A stretch of 64,000 bases of DNA from Marisa cornuarietis (lineage: Eukaryota > Mollusca > Gastropoda > Architaenioglossa > Ampullariidae): positions 1,398,501 through 1,462,500 of the forward strand of contig SMMW01000634.1 of NCBI GenBank assembly GCA_004794655.1. The letters are read 5' to 3'. The stretch's first letter is position 1; every line of letters starts with the position of its first letter. The position numbers were made by a program, and so were the translations under genes. The notes under the pieces were generated by a model. The model did not search any database, was not told the DNA's origin, and saw nothing but the letters and a program-made list of their open reading frames with translations. This document shows positions 12,801 through 23,986 of the stretch, piece by piece.

Positions 12801-15800
12801 TCCGGACGTGTTATGACCTTTATTTGCATGTCACTTGATATGCAGGGAGAAACAGCTCAATAGAAAACATTAACAGCAGGTCAGCTTACAGCAAACCATT
12901 ATAGCATCCAACAGAACAAGAAATCTTAACAGGAGACAGTATAGCCTTTAGTACAGCAAACCATTATAGCATCCAACAGGCAACAAATCAGAGAATCTTT
13001 GTAGAAACCTTTAGTACAGCAAATTTTCATAAAAGCCAGCCGCGGTAGAGACATCATGATTCGAGATTTGGAGGCAGAAAAAAGATCAGTGGAGCATGCA
13101 ACAAACTACAGCTGCCATGAGTGTAAAAAGTGCGAGGTAAAATGCATATAATGCCTGCTGGCGGGGGGCGACGTCTACATACATCCAACGCGACAGACAA
13201 AAAGGCTGTGGCTAGATTATGATGGAAAATAAAGTGACCTGCTGAGTCAGCCATAGTTTCCTTGTATGCTTACAATGCCCCGTACGTAAATTCTATGTTG
13301 ACTGAACTGTTGAGTGCAGCTCGCCATTGCGTAAGTTATTTATGGAAGGTAGTAAGGCTACTAATGTATGTGTGATGAAATAGAAAAAAATGGTTTAGAT
13401 AAATAATTAACATGTATACACCCCTAAAGGTATCCCAGGCAACTCTCTGAATATGGACTCATTAATCAGGTTAAAAATAAATACTTTTATTATAATCACA
13501 GAATAAACTATAATGAATTGTATTACTTAAGCATAAACGCGAATTGTCTTCTTAACCACGCCAAAAGACCCATACCTGAAAGGAGTTCAGGGTCATTTCC
13601 AGGTAAAAAAGGACGACTTCCAGTGTAGGATTAGCAGTATTATGCGCGTTGATGACGATGAAGAACATGTAGTAGACGCCAAATAACGGGATAAGAACCA
13701 AAGTAGACTTAGCCAGTTTCCTGCACACCCCAAGACCAAACACAAATCCACATCAAACAAATGATGTAAATTGCAGGCACTCAGTAAAGCACAATAAGAG
13801 TCTCTTTCAGATCATGTTTCAGTTTCACAGTGTGTCCATCTACCAATCTAAATACCTATTGTGAAATATTTTATTGACTGCAACATTTTTTTTAAATGTG
13901 TAAAGTTACGTCTTTGTTTATTCAATCGTTTGAAAACGATGAGAGCTGGAAAGTAATCGAGAGATGTGAATGATAAAGAACAGAATAATGACGTGATTTA
14001 CCATCGCGGTAAAGCTCTTTACAATCGACATTTTCTCTCACGTGCGACGATTTCGAAGTGCACCGTGCTTGTCAAAATATCTCTGTTAATTCAATTATTT
14101 ATTTTCTGTGCCGAAATTTCTTTCACGTGTTAGTATTTTGGATGCTAGCATAGTATGAAACTGTTGGAGATACATATTTAATTTTCACTGAGTTCAACAA
14201 GGAAAATTTTCATAACAATTTTTCCTGGACTTCTCACGTGTTGGAAATGTGACTCGGTGGTTTTAAGTGTTTGACTAGCGCATTTATCTGTAGCTGTAGT
14301 TCTCATCGACCTTCTGTATTCCCTTTATTTACGATGCCTCTAATTTTTTTGTATCATTTAGCACTCCAACTACGCGAGAATGTTAATCAAGCAAACCCTT
14401 TAGTATAAAGCAGACATTACGAGATTATTGTGTCTCAATGCTTGCGAGATGATATGTGATAAACATATGTGGACACAAAATAAATGGTACTAGCATTTCT
14501 TTTTGTTTCTTTTCTGTTTCTAATTATTTTTTACATAATATTCAAATGACAGATAAGAAAAATGTTTGCAAATGTAGATCTTTAAGTATAGGAGACTACG
14601 AGGTAAAAGCTCCTAAGATACAACCCAAAAGAAAATGGACACCGAATAGGAGAAAATAAACTAACAAATGAAATTTCTGAAGTTGAACGATCCATAAATG
14701 AAAACAAATGCTCAGATACTTGAAAGTATAAAGACCGAAAAATAAGATCAGGAAGAAATCTTCAGAAGGTACGACAATGGATACTTCAAGGTAAAAGAAA
14801 AAACTTAAAGTATTTTTTTAAGATCGAGAAAATGCATTTTACACAAAAAGTATGATGTTTTTATTGTAAACAAATCTGGTGAGCATGTTCAATCAGAATG
14901 GCATTACAAAAGAACCCAAAAATTATTTTGAAAATCTTTACAAGTGCAGAAAAGATCAGTAACTAGATATAATAACAACCCCTTGTTAAGCATTTCAAAG
15001 AATCATCTGATCCACTTCTGCAATGGTTCCAGTTTAGAACTATCGTATCTACAAAACGATTTCTGTATAAGCGCAGTCTTACATTTCTCCTGGTTGTATA
15101 TTCTATCAATATGAAGAATAAACTAGTATTCGTCTATTTTGAGAATGTTCAAAAGCGTCACTGTCGATAAAATCTACAAAAGTAGATTAGAGAAAAAAAA
15201 CTATCCCCTATAAATATTTTTTCCATATAGTGAAGGCGAGACATGGGGCATATATTGCAGCTTTTAACGGGAGATAAAAAAATTTAGTTTGCATTTTACA
15301 GAGACATTGTATTTTGAAATAACCTAATTGTCTAATTGCACCTTTCATATAATTAAACTGTTTGATTTGCACCTTTGTGATAATCAGTCTAATTATAGCT
15401 TTTTTCCCTCTTTCACTTCTCTCCTATTTTACTGTACTCCCTTGTTCCGTCTTTTCTTTAATATTATGCGATATGTTTGTTGTGATGTATTTTTATGTGT
15501 GCAAAATAAAGTAAAAGAAAAACCTGTTCAGAAAATCTTTAACTGAAGCTATTTGAGCTAAGACACATTTTATATGTTAAAACTTTTCTTCACCTGTATC
15601 GCCTAGGATCTCTGGTATTTGTGGCTCTAAGTTTTATGAACAGCACCCTGATGATGTTCAAAAAGAAGAAGAAGTTGACCTGGGCATAAAAAGATTCTCA
15701 TGAAAATTCAATAGAAATATTAGAGGGGTGCTTTTTTTAAACAGCGAAATTAAAATCACTATCAACCCGAAGACTGTTATGAGAACGCCTCTTAAAGAGA

Positions 15801-18800
15801 AATTGTAGAATTCAAGGCAAATTCAAGATTTGAAAGGCATAGTAGAGTGTAAGTGGTTGTCCGAGTTCGATCCTCTATTGCCTTTTTAATACTTATTCAC
15901 ATAATATTTATATAATAACGCCAACCTTACTTACAAGTATAGATACCATTGTGGGTCCCTTCAGGATCCAATAGTAGCCTTCTTCATGGGTGTTCCAGCA
16001 TCTGAACAATGATTGTAATTTTAAAGCGAACTAGATGTATCTAACTGAACACGCAGAAGAATTATAGAATCGAAGACTTTAATTTTCAGGTCGCAAAATA
16101 AAAGTATCTGTGGCTAGTGAAATACCGAAGGAGTTGTAAGTCATTGTAGTCAGGTTGTAACTTTAAAATAAACTGATTCTGGCCACATTACATATCGAAT
16201 AATAAAAAATTGAAATAATATTCATACAGTTTGGAAGATCAAAATTCAATGTTATGGCAGTGCTACGTAGTACATGCTGTATATTTAAAAAGGTGGCTGT
16301 CACTCACAAAGTGTTGTTCTTGAAAATTCGGACTAGTACCCACGGGATGATGAACATGAAAGGGGTTGCTGGAAGGAAAGATGTCAAAATTTATAGACAC
16401 AAAATAGGTCAGTGGCACTCTCATTTCTCATCTAGACAGCGATCTTTTAAACGCAAGATATGCGGAGGTTTACTGAAGACAAAAACGTAACTAAAGAAAC
16501 AAAAACAACACAGTGGCCAGGTGTACTGTCTCAGAACACAATCATACGCAGGGCATCTTAGAGTACAGTATCTCGTGACACATGCAGGCACAGTGTATCT
16601 TACAGTATTCTGGTGCACTGTATCTTACAACACGCAGTCAGGTGCACTGTATCTTACAGTACCTGTTTGTGAGACGGAGAAATGGGAATTAGTCGATGTA
16701 CTTAAACATATAGTACTCGGACTGGAGAGGCACCAACGCCTGGTGTCTAGTACGCTGCTGAAGACGATATATTAGACAGGTGCAACATGCTTTTACTGGA
16801 TCCTACCATGATACATTCTGTAGGACCTACTCAGTTTAATATACCATTCAAAGACTGTAGGACTTACCCCATCCAAGTATAATATACCATTTGAAGACTG
16901 CTTTCTGAGAAAAGACGGCAAAGAAAATGAGCGTGTGAAGGTAGAGGCCTTCCACAAAAATCCACATGTAGTTAGCGAATAGCGCCAGCTGAAAGAGTGT
17001 CATCAGCAGCTTGCACTCCCAGTGCTGCAAAAAAAAAGCAGTTTAATAACATAAAAGAGACACGGTGTCTGCTCTGTGTACTGAACTACTGAGCACGTGG
17101 TGCTTCGGATACACGAAACACAATTTTCAGCACTCCTTTATTTATCCTATGTTGGTAAACGAAGCACAATTTTCAGATCATGCCTGCTTCGTTTAAGGTA
17201 CTCAACTCGTATCCATTTTGACAAATGACTACATGAAATAAGATTTTTAGCTCACGTCAATGTCGATGCGTGAAGCTATCTGAAATTTTTAGTAACAGAT
17301 CTATACCTTCGTTTGTCTTGGCCGCGTGGAATGATCTGGTGCAACCGAAAAGAAGACCACTTACCGAGCCCTCTGGATTAAATGAAATATCGCCATCTTG
17401 GTCATAGACGACGTCCTGAGGTAAGCCCAGGTCCCGCACCAGCAGAGAGTCACGTAGTAGGCAAATGATGGCCCGCAGACCAAAGGACACAAACAGGTTG
17501 ATGTGGATAATGTTACGCTGACAGTACAGCCGCCTGACACAACAAATCCATCACCTCTTACTTGCCGCAATCTCCCCTCCTCCTTTAATAACATCCACTC
17601 TTTTATTGCGAGGTGGAAACTAATCTGACAGAGGAGTCAGCGACGGAAGGTCTATTCGAACGACACACAAATGGCGGAGTTAAGGACTTCGCGTGACATT
17701 ACATTGTCTGCTTGCCCTGTCAATACCCTAACCGTAACACAACCTCTAAGCTCTAAACCCTCTGTCATTCATCTCTATAGCACCACCCCTGCCCTACTGG
17801 TCTTGGAAAAGCAGATTTGTACCTTAAGATGTGTTGGGGCACACCTCACATACTATGAATACGCAACGAATATGTTTTTATCATTATGGCTGTTATTAAC
17901 AGTTTAAAATGAGTCTCACGGGAAGAAAAGCATGATGCCAATGGCAAGGACGAGGGCGACCAGAGAAATTGAGTAGCCTATCTTGGACACCATAGCGATC
18001 CTGGGCATATGCTCCTACCAGACACACAAAAGCACAGTCAGCAATTTGATGCAATATTAAGAAAACAACGATTTCTACCGTCATAGTTATATAATTATCT
18101 TAAATTTTCGTTTTTTTACAGGGTTTTATCTCTACTGTATGCTATCTGTGGTGCTTTGAATGCTATTAAGGTGAAATTAATGAAATGCAGATACGTTCTC
18201 TAAATATTTTACTCGTTGGTATTAAGGAAACAATGATGCAACCAGCTATCGAGCACTTGTATAAAGCCAACACAATTACTCACCTTAATTATGGCCGGAA
18301 CATAGGGCCGAGGAGGTGTGGTCGGAGGAGGCAGGACGCAAGCAGAAAAGTTGGTCCAGCCGTTGGACGAGGTGATGTTGGCTCCTGCTGGAGGCGGTGC
18401 CCACACGCCCTCAGACAGACAGGTGCGTGTTGCATTCTCTGCCCATTTTGATGACATGAAATTCAACTACTTCACGATGAAAGCCATTTCTACAAAGCAA
18501 ACACGTCTGACCCTTAGCAACCTTTTGTGCGTTATCGATGAAATCAGTCTATAATCCTTTCTGGATTATCTGGTTAACGAAGAACTCAGTCTACAATTTC
18601 TTATTTTTAATTCAGCCCACACGAAATTCCTGATCCATGTATTCAATATAGTCTTAAATACACGTATTCTTTTAATTTCTTTCACGGAAGCGTTCACCCA
18701 GACCTTTCCCACACAATCGAATAACGGTCAAATTTTAATTCCGTCCTTTATGAAAATTTGTCTGTGCTGTACTCTTGCTCGTTTGCTTCAGTTGCAAAAA

Positions 18801-21800
18801 TATTCTCCTTCTTCTTAATTAACAAATAATCGAACAAAAATTTTCTAAATTATGTCATCATAATGATCTTTATCGTAGTCATGATGATCTCTACCACCGT
18901 CATCACTGTCATTCTAGTTGTTGCAGAAAAAGGATCACGCACGCTTACCAAGCGGATTAAGTCGGTTTACGAAACCTGGACATGCCTGCATGGCTGTGGT
19001 GCCCGCTCGAGTAAAGTTCCAGCATAGGATGTTGTCCCATTCCATGTCGCAATATACGCCTTACAAAAAAGATGAATTATGTAAACACCACATATAATAA
19101 ATAACACTACAGATAGCTAGGATTACAGCGCAAAACAGCGTTTTCTCCTGAGAGTAAACTTTTTTGAAGGAGGCAAGCGATAAAAGAAGCTATGGTTAGT
19201 TCCTAGATGTTGATGTTTTGAACCGTTTTCGCTCGAAATTAGTAGGGTTTCAGAAATTATCACTTTACAATTATTCTCGACTCATCTCAAGAGATAACAT
19301 TGGGTATGTGAGGCTGAAGACAGCATTAACTGGCGTGTTCATTTTATGTTACAAATGACACCGAAAGTCTTCTTAATTTAGAGTTTTAGCGTCTGGTAGT
19401 GTAATGTTTAAATTGCTCGAATGTCAACAATCCATTAAAAGGCTTTCGGTTCAGATCCCGCCTCTGGACACTCTGTATGCGACGCCTGTTCGCAGTGCTG
19501 GGTATCTGTGGTTTTCTCTGGGTACTCCCGCCCCGACTTCTACCTCATAGTGCATCACCTTTAAGGTTCTTTCAACACCAAGAGATTTTTCTTAGAAACC
19601 GAGACTTGAGCCAGGAGGACAAAGATAGGTGGTCAGAGCTACGTCATAGCTGTCACCCACGTGCCCAGTTCCCTGGGTGCCAAAGTCTAGTGTTCTGACG
19701 AGAAAATGTAGGAACATTGTAACATACGCTAACTAATGTACATATGCTTATTCCCGACATAACATGCCTCTGTGTAATAATACAGAACAGTATACATGTA
19801 GTATATAAGAAAACTGGGTACTGTTTGCAGTATATATACCAGACAAAACATGACTCTGTGTACTAACAATTTACAGTAAATACCCGACGTAGCTAATCTC
19901 TGTTTGCCAATAATGTAAGGTATATACCAGAAAAAAAAACGTTTGTGTACTAACAAACTACAAAAGCTAGCTCTCGTAAGCAGGCAACTAACCATCAGTG
20001 GGTCGAACAGCTTTTGATTTTCTTTGAAAGCAAGCTGTCCTGGCCTCCAGCAGCTTTTTCTGCAACTCTTCCTGAAAAGATAGAAAATTCACTTGACCTC
20101 AGCAACTTTCAGATTACACAAGAAGAGGACAGTGGGTAGAAGGAAAGAAGAGTGGAAAGAATGTGTTATAGTGATGTAGGGGAGAAGATCATTGCGGTTT
20201 ATGAGAGAGGATCATTGTGGTGACAGGTTCTTACGTCCTACGACAAGATACGATTTTACTTATGCCAGTTAAGTAGCTCTACAAGGAATAAATGGTTAGA
20301 ACCAAACACCACAGCATCAACAATATCATCACACATTTATACCAGCTACACCAAGCAGACCCCCATACAAATCGTATTTCATTTACACGCGGTATAATTG
20401 AGGAGACTTTTGAAAATGTCTTTCCATATCTACCATATATGCCATATATAAATAGTTATTATACCTTACTTTAATTTTCCTGACATTTGAGACACAGTCC
20501 TCTATGCAGGAAAAAACAAAATCGCAGAGAAAATTTCAGTCCAATCAGTTAATCTTTAGCCCCTCCGTCTACACCAGAAAGCATGACTTACTCTTTATGT
20601 ACAACTCGCTCTTTCTAGCGAGTTTCAATCAATACCTTTTACAATATCTTAGTTTAATATTATCGGTTCTGTGTGATTCACTTAAAAACACACCCATATG
20701 GAGTGAGCCCGTATAAACTAAAGAACATATTTAGTACAGAGAAGTAAAAATTGTCACAGTGTTCAGCTGTATCCAGACGCCTTAATTTTTTTTCGCAGCA
20801 TACCGCAACATTTGGTGAACTCGTGTACAAAGCAGCTGTAGGAGTAAGAACACGTCAGTTATGAGAGATGTCACCGGAAGAAATGTTCATCTCAGACGTG
20901 ACATTAAAATAGAATGAATGGACACACGAGCAGGAACTGCAAATACTTGGACCTGAAAACAAAAAGAGCGACGCCCAAATGCAATACTTGGGAGAGAGAG
21001 AGAGAGAGAAAATGAGAACAGCAAAAGGATGAGATTATGATGGTTCCCGTAGTTCAGCTCTGTAATCAAGAGCTGCGAAACTTGGGGCTGTGTAGTCTTA
21101 TTTATTTTATATGTAGTTTCATTGTTTTTCTGCACAAGCGACAAATCTATCTTACAGAATAATGATCTCGCATCCCAAGTTTATCTCTAAATGATATCAT
21201 GGATGAACTGTGATTGTTTTGGTCTAGAAAGTCATTTCGTTTATACGGTGATGCGTATAAAACGTTTACATTCCCCTGCAAACATACTGCGCTTGGAGTT
21301 CCCATTGCCAGGAACAGAAGTCTTGAGACGAATAAGTTAAAGGTCAAGGCAAAAAGCCACAGCATAGGAGCACTGGGAGCTATGGAGTGGTTTACTGAGT
21401 CTAGGGCACGGTATGTGGCCCACCTCCTCCCACGATCTTTTACCTCCACTCATAAATCAGGTACCTCTTCTACTGTGGGCATAGACGTGTTCCATCCGAG
21501 ACATCCCCCCCCCAACTTTCACCACTCCCGCGAGCCTCCGTCTGCCGACCAAGTCGAGCTTACTAGCTACTAGGCTACGATCCTACTAGTTACAAGGCTA
21601 CGATCCATCAACCAGATGATCCCACTAGCAAAATCATTGCAATCCCACTAGCTTCCAGGTTACGGTCCCATTGGTAAGTAGTTCTACTTATCAAGAAATC
21701 TTTGATGACATTCATATGTCGCCACTTTAACTTTCATTTCTTAATAGTTTCATTTAGTCCTGAGATAAACTGTGGTCATTATCACTGACATTACGTAGGA

Positions 21801-21941
21801 GAGTGTTGATCGTGTTAACAGTACGGTGTAACAGCACGGGTAAACTTATTGGCATGTGTTAGAATTACTTACTTTGTCGGATGTGGACTCAATCCTTCCC
21901 AGAAGACAGCACAGCAGAAGGAGCAATTGTGTCTGACCCAT
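9439..21941 (-). CDS. PTHR: Parathyroid hormone receptor-like class B1 (secretin family) GPCR, complete coding sequence
   Basis: Thirteen exons join in consistent phase: 21941-21873, 20071-19993, 19059-18949, 18438-18284, 18014-17920, 17533-17365, 17024-16868, 16368-16308, 16001-15935, 15679-15594, 13720-13576, 10176-10135 and 9882-9439. They sum to 1,680 nt, 559 residues plus TAA. The protein starts with a signal peptide (MGQTQLLLLLCCLLG). A hormone-receptor domain follows with six cysteines, the WDNILCW motif and four N-glycosylation sequons. Seven membrane helices span about residues 148-412. The TM3-to-ECL2 cysteines (WECK, LCW) are present. FANYMWIFVEGLYLH and KSTLVLIPLFGVYYMFF resemble vertebrate PTH1R/PTH2R more than CRF, calcitonin or PDF receptors. 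The expected role is plasma-membrane reception of a PTH-like peptide with Gs/cAMP signalling; the ligand in this animal is unknown. All introns are GT-AG. Subfamily is inferred from motifs, not a tree. Confidence 0.93.
10135..10176 (-). CDS. PTHR: PTHR-like exon 12: end of TM7
   Basis: A 42-nt exon encoding exactly GTVVAFLFCFLNGE, the familiar FCFLNGEV junction. Its donor, GTTTGT, is weaker than the others. Confidence 0.9.
10761..10905 (-). mobile_element. hAT-type MITE copy 3 (degenerate, inside receptor intron)
   Basis: This is the reverse-orientation relative of the elements at 39231 and 41315. It starts CAGTGGTGTAAAAAGATG, contains the shared GTGAACAACATTCACATTCTTG-like core in reverse, a G/C homopolymer pair, and ends in CCTACGCCC. 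Flanks share GTTGCT, a decayed 8-bp target duplication. It lies in the receptor intron 10177-13575. Confidence 0.7.
12850..13030. repeat. Imperfect tandem repeat, about 80-bp unit
   Basis: The phrase TTACAGCAAACCATTATAGCATCCAACA and its relatives recur at about 12888 and 12951, with a third partial start at about 13010. It is intronic and shows no coding signal. Confidence 0.6.
13576..13720 (-). CDS. PTHR: PTHR-like exon 11: TM6 and TM7
   Basis: The exon encodes RKLAKSTLVLIPLFGVYYMF then FIVINAHNTANPTLEVVLFY and LEMTLNSFQ. KSTLVLIPLFG-YY and LNSFQG are class B1 hallmarks. Confidence 0.95.
15594..15679 (-). CDS. PTHR: PTHR-like exon 10: TM5 and intracellular loop 3
   Basis: The exon encodes VNFFFFLNIIRVLFIKLRAT and then NTRDPRRY. 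The LNIIRVL-KLR stretch is the conserved G-protein-facing end of TM5. Confidence 0.91.
15935..16001 (-). CDS. PTHR: PTHR-like exon 9: extracellular loop 2
   Basis: A 67-nt exon encoding CWNTHEEGYYWILKGPTMVS plus IL. CW-W-I--P---SI is the class B1 ECL2/TM5 signature. The first Cys pairs with TM3. Confidence 0.9.
16308..16368 (-). CDS. PTHR: PTHR-like exon 8: TM4
   Basis: A 61-nt exon between acceptor TTCCAG and donor GTGAGT. It encodes ATPFMFIIPWVLVRIFKNNT. Phases match both neighbours. Confidence 0.9.
16530..16670. repeat. Short intronic tandem repeat
   Basis: GTGCACTGTATCTTACA recurs, with decayed neighbours, about four times at a spacing of 30-40 bp, inside the receptor intron between exons 7 and 8. 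Confidence 0.6.
16868..17024 (-). CDS. PTHR: PTHR-like exon 7: TM3 and start of TM4
   Basis: The exon encodes HWECKLLMTLFQLALFANYM then WIFVEGLYLHTLIFFAVFSQ and KAVFKWYIILGW. The EGLYLHTL motif at the TM3 base is invariant in the family; the Cys forms the conserved disulphide with ECL2. Confidence 0.95.
17365..17533 (-). CDS. PTHR: PTHR-like exon 6: TM2 and extracellular loop 1
   Basis: The exon encodes RLYCQRNIIHINLFVSFGLR, then AIICLLRDSLLV and an acidic loop DVVYDQDGDISFNPEGS. The RN-IH-NLF-SF-LRA block is the class B1 TM2 signature. The loop is shorter than in vertebrate PTH1R. Confidence 0.93.
17920..18014 (-). CDS. PTHR: PTHR-like exon 5: TM1
   Basis: The exon encodes EHMPRIAMVSKIGYS followed by ISLVALVLAIGIMLFF, the first membrane helix. 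KIGYSISL matches the VGYSVSL of PTH receptors. Confidence 0.92.
18284..18438 (-). CDS. PTHR: PTHR-like exon 4: end of hormone-receptor domain and stalk
   Basis: The exon encodes ENATRTCLSEGVWAPPPAG, then GWTNFSACV, then a Pro-rich stalk ending AIIK. It supplies cysteines 5 and 6 and three further sequons (NAT, NIT, NFS). The donor is GTGAGT. Confidence 0.92.
18949..19059 (-). CDS. PTHR: PTHR-like exon 3: hormone-receptor domain core
   Basis: The exon encodes VYCDMEWDNILCWNFTRAGT and continues to ACPGFVNRLNPL. It carries cysteines 2-4, the diagnostic WDNILCW and an N-glycosylation site (NFT). Confidence 0.93.
19385..19600 (+). repeat. Putative tRNA-derived SINE, antisense in a receptor intron
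   Basis: A TAGCGTCTGGTAG box-A-like start and a GGTTCAGATCCCG box-B-like sequence lie about 60 bp apart, the spacing of a tRNA gene. A GGTTTTCTCTGGGTACTCCCG-like body follows that recalls invertebrate SINE bodies. The tRNA fold is not convincing, so I call a SINE head rather than a tRNA gene. Confidence 0.45.
19725..19985. repeat. Degenerate AT-rich tandem repeat, about 60-bp unit
   Basis: Phrases such as CTCTGTGTAATAAT/ACTCTGTGTACTAAC and GTATATACCAGA recur three to four times between receptor exons 2 and 3. No coding signal. Confidence 0.5.
19993..20071 (-). CDS. PTHR: PTHR-like exon 2: start of ectodomain
   Basis: The exon lies between acceptor TTTTCAG and donor GTTAGT. It encodes EELQKKLLEARTACFQRKSK plus AVRPTD. 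The Cys is the first of six in the hormone-receptor domain; the helical EELQKKLLEA part matches the N-terminal helix of PTH receptors. Confidence 0.88.
21873..21941 (-). CDS. PTHR: PTHR-like exon 1: start codon and signal peptide
   Basis: ATG at 21941-21939 heads MGQTQLLLLLCCLLGRIEST and then SDK. This is a short Leu/Cys-rich hydrophobic core with an SDK end at donor GTAAGT. It is the first ATG giving a signal peptide in phase with exon 2. Any upstream 5' UTR exon was not located. Confidence 0.88.
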
Positions 21942-22847
21942 GATGATTCTGCAGCAATCAGATGGTGACAATGGGATGTTCTATACATTGCACAGCACCA
22001 TCCCATCAAGTCGTTTCCTGCAAACGTGGTCACAGGCGAAGTCCGAATGTCTTCATGGCAGCACCTTTGCCATGTTCAGCACAACTGTCTTACACACAGA
22101 GCGAATAAGCGCAAAATGTTGTTTCAGGTCAGGTTATTTGCGCTGAGATTATCTGTTCTTTGGATTGTCTGACGGATTATCTGCGTTTTGAACTGAAAGG
22201 TTATTAGTGGCTGCGATAGTCTGAAGGGCTATGTGTGCTGCAGTCGATCACTAAAGAATTGTTGAACCACTGCGCCGTCACATGATAGGTCACCTCATCG
22301 GCGAAACCAGCGTAAAAGACGCTCTGGTTTCTAATAGTCACTGATCATGTATTTACCTTTAAGCTGTCTAGTTTGTGCTGCCTTTTCCTGACTACATTGC
22401 TTCTCTTGTAAATGCTGTCCTTTGTGGCCGTATCCCCTCTTGCACTTAACGCATTCAGATACGGATAAGTCTTGTCTTCTGTATCTTCTGACTGTAGCGA
22501 TCATTTCTGGTGGAGATAGGTGGCTTCCACAAGGGATGTCACATTCCATCACAGTTTGAATGTGACACCCCGCGTCCTCATGTTCTTGAGAGCTGAAACA
22601 TCAGGGGTTGTCTTCGGGGTCAGAACTGACCTAAGGGTTTCAGCAACGCTTGACATTCAGACTCTGTAACAAAATTCAAATCTAACGTCAGCATCCCCGT
22701 CGTCTTGAAGGGAGAAAATTACATTGTTTACAGCACAAAACATTACAGACTCTTATGTTCAAGTAATAATACTCACTTCTCTGGTCTTCCATGTAGCCTA
22801 GACTCCTCCAGCTTATTATGGTCAGGTTACAAGATGAGTGAGCATGA
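21942..22847. other. Upstream flank of the receptor gene, no gene seen
   Basis: This probably holds the 5' UTR and promoter of the receptor. I found no clear TATA box or upstream exon, and the short ORFs show no family resemblance. Confidence 0.45.
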
Positions 22848-22999
22848 ACGTTTATTGCTTAAAGACCAACCTGAATGGTTTGCGTTTTTGCAGATGTCGG
22901 TAGATATATGCGATATAAACATAACCTGTAAATTTCAGCCTCCAAAAACCATCCGTTAATTAATTATCCACTAGCAAAGAACGCGATTTGCACCAGATA

Positions 23000-23285
23000 T
23001 CAACGAGCGGTGTTAACATTGTACTACGTCACACTAGTGCACAACATTGGCAGCAGTCAACACCAAACAGAGCGAGAATGAGCGACAGTTCGGATTATTC
23101 AGACTAACGTCTGCATTTCTCGTGCTAAAGTAACAGTTTTTCTGAACCACGAGAAATACAGACTTTCAACGTCCCAATAACCCGAACTGTCGCTCACCCT
23201 CTCTCTCTCTGATTGGTGTCGACGGCTGTCAATGTTGTGAATGGTGCACTAGTGTGACGTATACACTGTTAGCGGCGCCTGTTGA
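23000..23285. repeat. Large foldback (inverted repeat), arms of about 115-120 bp
   Basis: The left arm from TCAAC (23000) reads, in reverse complement, like the right arm ending GTTGA (23285). Matching blocks include ACGTCACACTAGTGCAC, GAGCGACAGTTCGG and the loop-side TTTCTCGTG/CACGAGAAA. The loop between them is about 25-30 bp. Transcription through it would give a long hairpin. Confidence 0.8.
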
Positions 23286-23370
23286 ATAATAATAATAAAT
23301 AATAATAATAATGATGTTGGCTTGTATAGCGCCAAATCCTGGCCTGTGGACAGCTCAAGGCGCTGACGTC
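23286..23370. repeat. AAT-rich repeat tail with TATAGCGC motif
   Basis: An AATAATAATAA run precedes TGTATAGCGCCAAATCCTGG and AAGGCGCT. This layout matches the common invertebrate LINE/SINE 3' tail, also seen at 53640-53745 (reverse) and 58797-58880. Confidence 0.55.
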
Positions 23371-23986
23371 AAAATAAGATGACGACAAAATGTGGGTGTG
23401 TAGCGGGTCGTCTCCTCTACGTCACAGGGCAGCGTCCACACAGCAAGAACACAGTCCTCAGCCCAAATATCCAACATGTCATACAAGCCGGAATACACTC
23501 CACAGAACAAATATCAAACATGTCATACACTCCACAGAAAATGCAACATCCAACAGAAGGCACAAGTTTCACTGGAACGCCAGCACATGCTCAAGTTCAC
23601 TGATGAACAAAGGTCAAGCGGACATGAATCCCACACCACTGCGCCAGTCATGAAGTCTAAATTCAACAAGATTGTATCAAAGGCCATCATCGACTAGCAC
23701 ATTGTCCAAGCCAGTTGTCTGCACGCATATGTCCAGTTCCAGAAATACTTTCTTCAGCCGTCTGTCCAGTGCCGGGAAATGGCTGTCTATCAAGACCGGG
23801 CGGATGGGGTCAGATCGCAACACCTCTTTCATGACCCTGTTGATCGTAAGTGCGAATCGTAGCGAATAATTAATTAACGGATGGGTTTTGGGGGCTAAAA
23901 TTTACAGGTTAGTCTTATATTGCCTATATCTATCGATATATGCAAACATCGCAAAACATTCAGGTTGGTCTTAAAATCATAACGTC

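Larger units (their letters stand above)
22848..23986. mobile_element. Non-autonomous DNA element with about 140-150 bp terminal inverted repeats
   Basis: The left end (22848-about 22990) and the reverse complement of the right end (about 23848-23986) align over their whole length at roughly 80 percent by eye. Shared blocks are AAGACCAACCTGAATG, AACCTGTAAATTT and CCATCCGTTAATTAATTAT. The interior is about 850 bp and holds a large foldback (23000-23285), an AAT-rich SINE or LINE tail (23286-23370) and unique sequence. No transposase is encoded. The superfamily is unknown: TTAA lies near each end, but a true piggyBac-type terminus was not recognised. Confidence 0.75.

Noticed and set aside
13054..13254. 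Minus-strand ORF as an extra receptor exon
   Set aside because: Exons 11 and 12 already join in phase across this intron and the text matches no receptor segment.
19385..19470. Functional tRNA gene
   Set aside because: Box A and box B-like sequences are present, but acceptor and anticodon stems do not pair convincingly; SINE head preferred.
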